This document shows positions 14,900 through 22,258 of a DNA stretch of 64,000 bases, piece by piece. The translations under genes were made by a program, and so were the position numbers. Location: contig JACZWU010000006.1 of the NCBI GenBank assembly GCA_022571985.1, positions 155,467-219,466 on the forward strand, read 5' to 3'. Source of the DNA: Candidatus Zixiibacteriota bacterium (GTDB lineage Bacteria > Zixibacteria > MSB-5A5 > GN15 > FEB-12). The notes beneath the pieces are model-generated. The model ran no database searches. It saw nothing but the letters and a program-made list of their open reading frames with translations, and was not told where the DNA came from. The stretch's first letter is position 1. Every line of letters begins with the position of its first letter.

Positions 14900-17644
14900 T
14901 TATTCTTGTATAGTGAAATAACCTTGGCTCGTCGCGTAGCAGTCAGCATTACTCAAGCTGTAAATCACAATCCAATAGTTAGAGCCTGTACCGGCACCAC
15001 AATCAGTTACTACCATTGCGATTTCTCCATCGTTTATGGCCTCGTCTATCAGCGTACACACGTAGTTATTACCCTTCCAAAGATCTATTTTCACTGACTC
15101 ACCCGTGGGAGCACAACCTTTCAGCCACCTGATATATCTTACCTCCCCTATATGCCAGATATCTCCTGGTCTAGGCTCGGTGGCAGTCAGGCAAGGTTCA
15201 ATCGTAAAATAATCGCTGTAATCACCTGTAGAAGGATCAACTAAACTTGCAATTCTGATCCTATAATCAGAAGCTGTTCCACGAAAGTCATCATTGAAGA
15301 CTCGCCAGCCATATAATCCGTCATTGTCAGTAGAGTTGGAGATTACAAGCAAGTGCTCGGTCCCTTTATAGAGGTCAATTCTTACTTTTGAACCAATAGG
15401 TAAGCAGTCAGACACCCACCTAATGGCTGTAGCCTCAGTACCACACCATGTCTCTCCTGACGAAGGGCTGGTGACTGCCAATCGCCGTGCAGTTATCTGA
15501 AACCGGTCACTAAAATCAAGGCAACTCGTTACAGAAAGGCTCTTCACTTTGATGCGGTAGTCTGCCATTGTTCCATGACCACAATCATCCACTGTCCAAC
15601 TAAATGAGCCGTCATTGGCAGTTAAATCACTGATGGTGCAAAGATAATTTAAGGCCCCATCCTCATAAAAAAGGTCAATCCTGACATTGCCGCCTAATGT
15701 GCCCGGGTCCCATTCAATCGCTACCTGGGTCTTTTCACACCAGTTAATGCCACTAAATGGCCGGGTGACTATTAAGCAGGGGGCGGAGATTGTGAATAAA
15801 TCACTAAAATCGCTGCAGCTGATGTCATTCACATCGCTGACCTCGATCTGATAGGAAGATGATGTGCCCTCATTGCAATCATCCACTAACCAGCTATAGA
15901 CACCGTCATTGGCTGTCAAGGGATCAATATTGCAGATAAAGCTGTCCTGATTGTACAAATCAAGTTTCACATGCGACCCGGCAAAGCCAGGCTGCCAAAG
16001 TATGGTATAAGCCTTACCCTTATTCCAAATTGCTCCGGACGAAGGACGGGAAACCGCTATTCCGCAAGGGACTGACATTGAGACAAAGACAGTATCACTG
16101 CCGCCATTTGATGAGACTTTCACCATTCCGGTATAGTTTCCTGGTGAGAGGCCGCTTCTCGAGACACTCACACTTATGTCATCGCGCTCAGATCCTGTCA
16201 GACCGCCCGTAGGATTTACTGTGAGCCATGACTCACTAGTTGTCAGTTGCCAGCTGAGATTGCCACATGTGTATTGAGGATTAGTGATTGATACTGTCTT
16301 ATTCCAGTCGTTCAAGCCAAAATCCAGGATAGTTGGTGAAATCGCCAGTTTCGGATTGCCACTGACTTGCATAACCACTGATATAGGAATCGTTTGCCCG
16401 CAGGAAGAGTTGAAGTTGATTATGCAGGTATAAAAGCCGCAGGGGAGTCCGCTTCGGCTAACGTCCACGCATACTTCATCTATTTCACATCCTGTATTCC
16501 CTGACGAAGGAGTCAGAGTAAGCCACGAGCAACTTTCGGCTGCAGTCCAATCACAGCCACCGCAATCGCAATTTGAATTAGTCAATGTCAGACATAGTCT
16601 TGAAGTGCTTGAATCGAAATCAAGCGAGCTTGGCGAAATAACCAGTTTTCCCGATTCGGTCACTTTCATATCTACATCTACGATGCTCTCTCCGCCGTTA
16701 GAGGTGACCAATATTGTTCCTGAGTAGTTGCCACAATCAAGGTTTGTTCTGTTGACTGTCACAGACACCTGATCTGCCTCGGTCTGGGTTGTTCCGCTGG
16801 TAGGATTCACCTCTAGCCAGGACATACCCTCGCTAATATTCCAAGTTAGCGTGCCTGTACCAGTGTTACGTATTATGAAGGAAAGAGTCGTTTCTGCGCT
16901 GTCAAAGTTGAGGAACGTAGGAGATACTGCAAGTGTAGGATTCTCAGGACTTGTGATAATTAATGGGTGTGACTGAGACCAGGTCGAAGTTTTGTCGTTA
17001 TGTGTCTCGCACCTGGCCTGGGCTTGCACTGAATAACTCCCTGAATCGGCCCATGCATGAGAAGCTGTCGAAGAAAGAGCCCAGTCCGAGAAGCTACCAT
17101 CGCCCCAATTAAAGCGATATTCGAGACTGTGACTCAGGTTGCTGGAAGAGCCTCCGCTGTTAAAAGCCAGAATTTCGCTAACTTTACCACTGTCAGGCCC
17201 TGAAGGCTTAAAAGGTAAGGTGATAGTTTCAACAGCTTCGGATTTTGTTGTAAATTCCCAGGTGTCTGAACTTGTTAAAGCATTATGCTCATCTCTAGCA
17301 ACGATTCTCCAATAGTACTTAGTGTTGTTTTGCAAGGTATCCGGAGTATAGCTTGTCGCTGTTTGATTCGCAGATACTAACGCCGGGCTGTTGGTTTTCC
17401 CTAGGTGAACGTCATAAGTTAGTTTATCGCCATCAGGGTCAGAGCAAATCCAGCGTAATACAGGAGTTATTGGTTGCCCGGTGGAACTATCTGGAGGCGT
17501 TCCTGGTAAAGCATTAATAACTGGTTTAGAAGGGGGATTGTTTTCATCAGTTACTACTTTGTCATCTCCGCAGCTTGAGACCATGATAAATGACATCACT
17601 ATACCAATGAAAATTAGAGCTAAATATTTTCTTAGAGTTTTCAT
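14900..17644 (-). CDS. Large surface lipoprotein with BACON-like and Kre9/KNH-like repeats
   Basis: The 914-residue protein has a lipoprotein signal (IVMSFIMVSSCGDD, lipidated Cys near residue 26). A fibronectin-like region comes next (about 35-130), then a PKD-like domain (RFNWGDGSF; SHAWADSGSYSV). Three BACON-like domains each open with LAVSP/LVISP/LAISP-x-x-x-x-F and contain SW-L-x-x-x-P-x-S/G-G. Four Kre9/KNH-type domains each open with a P-x-S/P-G-x-x-W motif and contain NDG. It is an exported adhesive or carbohydrate-binding protein, as BACON domains usually are. AAAGGAGAAGG lies before the ATG, a bacterial ribosome site unlike the flanking archaeal-style genes. It starts 55 bp downstream of the recombinase stop. 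Confidence 0.75.
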   Translation of the reverse strand: MKTLRKYLALIFIGIVMSFIMVSSCGDDKVVTDENNPPSKPVINALPGTPPDSSTGQPITPVLRWICSDPDGDKLTYDVHLGKTNSPALVSANQTATSYTPDTLQNNTKYYWRIVARDEHNALTSSDTWEFTTKSEAVETITLPFKPSGPDSGKVSEILAFNSGGSSSNLSHSLEYRFNWGDGSFSDWALSSTASHAWADSGSYSVQAQARCETHNDKTSTWSQSHPLIITSPENPTLAVSPTFLNFDSAETTLSFIIRNTGTGTLTWNISEGMSWLEVNPTSGTTQTEADQVSVTVNRTNLDCGNYSGTILVTSNGGESIVDVDMKVTESGKLVISPSSLDFDSSTSRLCLTLTNSNCDCGGCDWTAAESCSWLTLTPSSGNTGCEIDEVCVDVSRSGLPCGFYTCIINFNSSCGQTIPISVVMQVSGNPKLAISPTILDFGLNDWNKTVSITNPQYTCGNLSWQLTTSESWLTVNPTGGLTGSERDDISVSVSRSGLSPGNYTGMVKVSSNGGSDTVFVSMSVPCGIAVSRPSSGAIWNKGKAYTILWQPGFAGSHVKLDLYNQDSFICNIDPLTANDGVYSWLVDDCNEGTSSSYQIEVSDVNDISCSDFSDLFTISAPCLIVTRPFSGINWCEKTQVAIEWDPGTLGGNVRIDLFYEDGALNYLCTISDLTANDGSFSWTVDDCGHGTMADYRIKVKSLSVTSCLDFSDRFQITARRLAVTSPSSGETWCGTEATAIRWVSDCLPIGSKVRIDLYKGTEHLLVISNSTDNDGLYGWRVFNDDFRGTASDYRIRIASLVDPSTGDYSDYFTIEPCLTATEPRPGDIWHIGEVRYIRWLKGCAPTGESVKIDLWKGNNYVCTLIDEAINDGEIAMVVTDCGAGTGSNYWIVIYSLSNADCYATSQGYFTIQE

Positions 17645-17699
17645 GACCTTCTCCTTTAATGCTTATTCAGAAAAAATTCTTTCTTATTTCATTGAAGGC

Positions 17700-18380
17700 T
17701 CATTTATAGAGCCTCTCTATCGCTTCTCTGCCATCTGATTCAAGCACACTGGCATAAACTTGGGTTGTTCGTATTGAAGAGTGACCTAATTGTTGCTGGA
17801 CAAATCTGTAGTTGTAATTGCTGGCCTTAAGTAAAAAGGTGGTGTAAGTATGTCTGAGGCAGTGGACGTAATAGTGATTAGGCAGCCCTGCCAGTTGAAG
17901 CATTGCTTTGAATGATTTCTGCAATTCTCGTCGGGAAATCTGCTCACCTTTTCGATTGTTAAGTAGAAAGGAATCGCTGCCGTTTTCAAAACCAAACTTA
18001 CTTTTGTATGCCATATAAGTGAGGCAGGCCTGTTTTAGATGTGAGCTAATCCAGACAGCTCTTTTCTTGCTGCCTTTTCCAAGGACAACTATTGATGACC
18101 TGAAACCATCAATGAGAAGGTCTCCATGCTTCAGCGAAGCCATTTCACCAACTCTTAAACCCGCATGCAGGCCTAGTTGAATCAGTAACCAGGTCCTTAC
18201 TTTACTATACCTTTTATCTCTTAGTCCTTCGGATTTAGCACGTTGGCTGGTTTTCCGGAGAATCTCAACTTCAGGCATACTCATACATTTACTCTGGTCA
18301 ATTATCCAGTGGATTTTTTGCTTCTTCTTCTGTGTAAATACGGCTTTCATCAGTTTTGTGAATTTTGCGAACTTTCCCAT
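17700..18380 (-). CDS. Tyrosine recombinase/integrase (226 aa)
   Basis: This short tyrosine recombinase has the catalytic pattern of the family. The first Arg is in LHAGLRVGEMASLKHGDLL (near residue 75), a Lys is in VVLGKGSKKRAVWI, HCLRHTYTTFLL gives His-x-x-Arg, LGHSSIRTTQVYA gives the second His, and the nucleophile Tyr is in VYA. At 226 residues it lacks most of the usual N-terminal core-binding domain, though the first 50 residues may keep part of it. It presumably mediated integration of the neighbouring block. It has no Shine-Dalgarno site and a TATA-type box 26 nt upstream. Confidence 0.85.
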   Translation of the reverse strand: MGKFAKFTKLMKAVFTQKKKQKIHWIIDQSKCMSMPEVEILRKTSQRAKSEGLRDKRYSKVRTWLLIQLGLHAGLRVGEMASLKHGDLLIDGFRSSIVVLGKGSKKRAVWISSHLKQACLTYMAYKSKFGFENGSDSFLLNNRKGEQISRRELQKSFKAMLQLAGLPNHYYVHCLRHTYTTFLLKASNYNYRFVQQQLGHSSIRTTQVYASVLESDGREAIERLYK

Positions 18381-18403
18381 AAGCTTAAATGAAGCCAGTA
18401 GAG

Positions 18404-18416
18404 TATATAATTGTTC
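18404..18416 (-). promoter_or_regulatory. Archaeal-type TATA box before the 18380 recombinase
   Basis: Minus-strand GAACAA precedes TTATATA (TATA core plus-strand 18404-18409), centred about 26 nt before the ATG. The leader would be essentially zero. Confidence 0.45.
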
Positions 18417-19002
18417 CGCTTGCCGTCGGTGTAAGCCATTAAAGGGCAGTGGGTTAGGGGCAAGCGGGAGATCTTAGAAAAGGAAGTGTAAAAAAAGAAG
18501 TCGGACTTTTAGGTCAGGCCTGATTATTTGATGAGGGCGGGATATTTGGCTTATTAGCCTCGCTGGAAGTTCTTGGAGTAAAATATGTTAACTGAAGAAA
18601 TGGACAAATAAAAAAGGTTCGCCTTTCTGATGAAATGCGAACTTCAATAGCTAGGTAATCATTTTATCTCACTCTGTCAAGACAATTTAAGAAGCAGAAA
18701 CGTAGGATCCTTAGTCTTTAACACAATAAAAATTCAAGATTTTCTAACCGTCCGATCTGAGTGTGGCTGTTAAGATCACTTCTTCTGTTTTCTGTGAGAT
18801 TAAATAGATGTCGTGGTGACGGATATCTGCAAAGTTGAGTTCCCGTACACATAGAGTTCTTCCTCCTCCACACCTGGACAATCTTCTACACTATAAACGT
18901 ATTTGCAGATCTCTGGGATGAAAGTAGGGTCTCTCCCGACGATTATATATCCAATTTGCGTTAGAGAGGAGCAGGTCAAGCTCGTACTCCGCTATGGTAA
19001 CT
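18417..19002. other. Intergenic region with a short decayed reading frame
   Basis: No intact gene is visible. A hairpin GTTCGC/GCGAAC sits at 18617-18642. On the minus strand, one frame (about 18753-18900) reads VRELNFADIRHHDIYLISQK and ends TATLRSDG before a stop. Just upstream, another frame reads IIVGRDPTFIPEICKYVYSV. This looks like a small decayed gene with a frame change, of a family I do not recognise. Confidence 0.3.
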
Positions 19003-19503
19003 TCATTCTAGGATTTGCGATTTGAGATTCCCAAAGTCGAAGTAGATTTTCGAATCTATTATTTTACCTCCCCGAACTGTGTATACACCACATGCCTGGA
19101 TTCTAATGGATTTATTCGTGGCAGGAATCAATTTGTCACCACGATTGTCTGGAAGCACCCCTCTGTGGGTTCCCGTAAATGTAAACTCTGCGCAGACGTG
19201 TTCGCGGTGGCCAAAGATTCGGTCGAGTTTCCAGTGCAAATCTGGAAATGCGGTCGCCAGTGTTTCAAGTCGTTTACGAACCGCGGTTGACCCTTTGATC
19301 GGAGCAGGCAATCCTGACTCATTCCAGACAATCGAATCCGCGTAAAATCTCTGAAAACGATCCCAGTCGTGCTCGTTGATTGCATCGTACCGGGACTCAA
19401 TCAACTTCAGATTCTCCTTTTCGGCTTCAATATCGACTTTCTGAGTGCAAGCACTAATTACCAAAAAGGTCGCTCCAATGAACAATACTGATAAGTTTTT
19501 CAT
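19003..19503 (-). CDS. SnoaL-like (NTF2-fold) lipoprotein
   Basis: A lipoprotein signal (ATFLVISACTQK, Cys near residue 19) is followed by a SnoaL/NTF2-like domain: SRYDAINEHDWDRFQRFYAD, then FPDLHWKLDRIFGHREHVCA, then FTFTGTHRGVL and IRIQACGVYTVRGGKIIDSK. The order, length (~140 residues) and the W-E/H positions match SnoaL-like polyketide-cyclase or ester-cyclase proteins. These have a small-ligand pocket, but most members have no proven reaction. A strong AGAGGAGGT ribosome site lies 6-7 nt before the ATG, as in bacteria. It stands alone on the minus strand. Confidence 0.8.
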   Translation of the reverse strand: MKNLSVLFIGATFLVISACTQKVDIEAEKENLKLIESRYDAINEHDWDRFQRFYADSIVWNESGLPAPIKGSTAVRKRLETLATAFPDLHWKLDRIFGHREHVCAEFTFTGTHRGVLPDNRGDKLIPATNKSIRIQACGVYTVRGGKIIDSKIYFDFGNLKSQILE

Positions 19504-19850
19504 ACTTACCTCCTCTAATGATTAATATTTACTACCAAAGTGGCTAACGGATCTGCGCATAAGCTGCGGTGTAATCACTCTCCAGCTATAAGATGCCGAC
19601 CGTACAGCAAACGTTACCAAGCTCACAACTCAATGGCCTTCCTTCTCAAAGTGGAGCGCCGCACAAACGGCAGAGCTAACTTGACAAGAACCACAACAGC
19701 TGAGGGCGGGTCAATTGACAACTGTTATCCCAAAGAGACAAGCCGTCCGCCTATTTAAATGAGGCAACCACGTTCGGTTAATTCCAATCATTCACTTCAC
19801 TAAATTACTTTCGAATGTATTCTCTCTAAATTATCTTTTCAGATACAAAT
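19504..19850. other. Intergenic region ending in a copy of a 34-bp repeat
   Basis: About 350 bp with no supported gene. The right end (19837-19870) carries one copy of a 34-bp element also present at 24627-24660, here running into the stop codon of the PHP gene. Confidence 0.35.
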
Positions 19851-19870
19851 CTATCTAGGACAACCCTTAT
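19837..19870. repeat. 34-bp dispersed repeat, copy 1
   Basis: TTTCAGATACAAATCTATCT continues with AGGACAACCCTTAT. The second copy is at 24627-24660 with 32 of 34 bases identical. Here it covers the last codons and stop of the PHP-domain gene. Confidence 0.6.
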
Positions 19871-21200
19871 GTAATCTTTTCCCTTCTGGAGGATCTTGGT
19901 GATACTCTAAGTTTTTCGAGCTAATAGATTGAACATAGCCGCAATTTGCAAGGTGATACACTTTGCTTTTCCTTGAACTTGCGTAGGGAGCCGAGTCACT
20001 CGGCCAATCATCCCCGATCTGACCTTCCACCCATATAGGCGCAAGATATGCATCGTCGCGACTACAACCACTCACTGGATCACTTGATTCTTGCTTGATG
20101 TGAATCACGTAATATAGAGATACATCCGTTTCAGTCGGAAGCATGAGAGACACATCACCATTGCCAGTACGTACTCTTCTCAAGTCTTCAACTCGGATAG
20201 CAACATTTTCGCTACCCATCACTCCACTGTATACGTTCACAATATATCTTGCGGCACGCTCATCTGAATCAGTAATTGAGAGGTTAATTGCTATTGAGTC
20301 GCCGGCTACTTCCTCAATTATATCTCCTGGCAAGTTTCCATCACCAACTCGTGCTATAATTGTTAGATTCATATCTTCAGTGGAATAACAGTGTCTCGAG
20401 CTAAGTGCTTCTAAAAGCCGAGCTTTGTTAAAAGTACCATCAATCCATACTGCAGTTCTAGTTGCAACTCTAAATCCATATGTTGGTGAATGTGAATCGT
20501 GATCAACTTTTGGGGCAAGATGCATTCCATGTGACAGATATTGAAACCATCGACCTTTAGTTATGTCACGATGCTCGAATCTCTCGTTTTGCGTCGGTAC
20601 AAATGACTTGTTGTTTACATCAGCTGGCCCGTTTCCTATAGCTATGAGCTGAACAAACGGATCAAGATCTCTGATAAATCCAGTCCAATCTCCATTGTAA
20701 TCCGATTTAAGTCCATAATCTGTGGCAAACTCATGAGGATGATTAAACCCTGCAAGAATCGTCGTACCTAAATTATTCAAAGCGAAGTCTGCCAATACTT
20801 GACTAAATACTCTTTGGTACTGTCCGTTTAACCAATCTGGTATTGCTTCAGGATAGTTGTGAATATTTGTGTGATTAAAGCCTGAATTGATCGTAGAATA
20901 TTCCTGACCATAAAGTGCAACAAAATTACTACTTGTGGCTTGGTCAGCAGCCTGAATCAATGATGCCATCTCATCACCAGTTAACATATGATTGTGTTCC
21001 GAGAGACTCAAGAAATCCAAGTTACCTTCCACTCTTGCGATACGATAGGCCTCGCCAGGATCAATAGTCGAGTTACCATCACTCAATTTACTATGGGCAT
21101 GCAAATTCCCGAAGTATACACGATGTTCAGTATGTCCTACTTCTGCAATGCCCAGAAATGCTATGCAAAAAAAGGGCGTAATTACTTTTGAAAGTTTCAT
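19851..21200 (-). CDS. Secreted PHP-domain metal hydrolase with C-terminal Ada-like zinc motif
   Basis: A signal peptide (residues 1-24) precedes a PHP domain of the CehA/McbA type. NLHAHSKLSDGNSTIDPGEA is the H-x-H...SDG metal site, and LSLSEHNHM, FNHPHEF and HDSHSPTYGF supply further ligands. PHP enzymes of this kind hydrolyse phosphoesters or other esters with bound metals. The C-terminal ~45 residues (VYHLANCGYVQSISSKNLEY and KGCPR) resemble the Ada-like zinc-binding motif found on exported nucleases. Full length is 449 residues. No strong ribosome site precedes the ATG. The gene is followed by the 34-bp repeat, which overlaps its stop. Confidence 0.8.
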   Translation of the reverse strand: MKLSKVITPFFCIAFLGIAEVGHTEHRVYFGNLHAHSKLSDGNSTIDPGEAYRIARVEGNLDFLSLSEHNHMLTGDEMASLIQAADQATSSNFVALYGQEYSTINSGFNHTNIHNYPEAIPDWLNGQYQRVFSQVLADFALNNLGTTILAGFNHPHEFATDYGLKSDYNGDWTGFIRDLDPFVQLIAIGNGPADVNNKSFVPTQNERFEHRDITKGRWFQYLSHGMHLAPKVDHDSHSPTYGFRVATRTAVWIDGTFNKARLLEALSSRHCYSTEDMNLTIIARVGDGNLPGDIIEEVAGDSIAINLSITDSDERAARYIVNVYSGVMGSENVAIRVEDLRRVRTGNGDVSLMLPTETDVSLYYVIHIKQESSDPVSGCSRDDAYLAPIWVEGQIGDDWPSDSAPYASSRKSKVYHLANCGYVQSISSKNLEYHQDPPEGKRLHKGCPR

Positions 21201-21229
21201 GACGTTTTTCCATTCATTTATTATTTGTC

Positions 21230-21499
21230 TTATAATCGTTTTACACTAATTGGTTTGCTTCCGAAGCCGCCAGGGTGACTGACACCTGATCGGTCCCCAA
21301 TTCTTTGACTGGAGAAACCTTTGAAAATGTCTTGGGTAGTCAAGCTACCAGTTCGGGTAGTGATGACGCGGTGGTCCCATGCAGGGTTAGTCATTGATCT
21401 GTGCCACACTTCAAGCCCAGCCGCATTCACCATCGCGGCTACAATCGTCACAACGATAGTTGGCTGAAGATTTGCGGTGAGAGTTAAACTCTCTCGCAT
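21230..21499 (-). CDS. Small protein of unknown function (89 aa)
   Basis: GGAGAGGAG lies close before ATG 21499, which supports translation. The N-terminal half has a hydrophobic stretch (TIVVTIVAAMVNAAGLEVW) that may be a membrane helix. The rest is polar and Gly/Ser-rich (SHPGGFGSKPISVKRL). No family is recognised. It lies upstream of the PHP gene on the same strand (29-bp gap), so the two could be co-transcribed. Composition alone does not prove it is a real gene. Confidence 0.4.
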   Translation of the reverse strand: MRESLTLTANLQPTIVVTIVAAMVNAAGLEVWHRSMTNPAWDHRVITTRTGSLTTQDIFKGFSSQRIGDRSGVSHPGGFGSKPISVKRL

Positions 21500-21928
21500 T
21501 AAGATCTCCTCTCCGTATCAATGCCCATACGTAGTCAGAATAACCCATCTACTGCACATGGCACACTGTGTAAACAGCATCTAACTCGCACAGTAAAAGG
21601 ATCTAGCGAGAACTCCTATTCTTGAGTTGCCTGGAACGAGAGTCGTGATAATATGTTTTTAACCTCGATGAAACGCCCTGACAAAGTCCTCTTACTCCTA
21701 AATATAAATTACTCTTCGGGACAAGCTTGTCAAGAACTGATAGTGGGTCAGTTTGCAATTTATGGTAGCTCTTCGAATTCAAGATTTCTAACGATATCTT
21801 CCATTCTCCAATGCCTGTCAGTTACGCCTGCCTCCATTGCCGGAGTCACCCACAAGGTCCTGTGAATCATTACAAAGTTGTAGTACATAAAATGTCGCCC
21901 ACCTGCCAATCCTAATACAACGCGGACT
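21500..21928. other. Intergenic region without a visible gene
   Basis: About 430 bp between the 89-aa and 98-aa genes. I see no ORF with a ribosome site, no clear hairpin and no repeat. Confidence 0.3.
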
Positions 21929-22225
21929 TCATTTTTTCACTGACTTCTGTGGTTTTCGAACCACGAGCTTCCTTTCTTTGGGGTCGACTTTGAAGTCCTT
22001 TAACTCAAGCCCTTCTTCGAGTAGAACCTCCAAGATTTCAAAATTACCCAAACTCAGTTCTGGGGATGCACCAGCTACTACTTCTATCACCTCATCGGGG
22101 TCACATCCCACATACTCCCCTTTTTCTGCATCATACTTGGCGTAATTTCCAAGAATACGTCCACTATCCGGATCATAGAGAGTATAGGTCAGTCTCCCCG
22201 CATTGTGTTGTGAAGTTTTTGACAT
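21929..22225 (-). CDS. Small acidic protein paired with the subtilase-fibre gene (98 aa)
   Basis: GGAGG lies 6-7 nt before ATG 22225. The protein is acidic in the middle and basic at the end (KLVVRKPQKSVKK). Landmarks are YTLYDPDSGRILGNYAKYDA and GCDPDEVIEVV. No signal peptide or membrane helix is present, and no family is recognised. It lies 33 bp downstream of the subtilase/fibre-like gene in the same direction, so it is very probably co-expressed. It could be a chaperone, an assembly partner or an inhibitor of that protein; none of these is shown by sequence. Confidence 0.6.
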   Translation of the reverse strand: MSKTSQHNAGRLTYTLYDPDSGRILGNYAKYDAEKGEYVGCDPDEVIEVVAGASPELSLGNFEILEVLLEEGLELKDFKVDPKERKLVVRKPQKSVKK

Positions 22226-22258
22226 AATAATCCTCCGTATTTTCTGACAATTTAGAGT

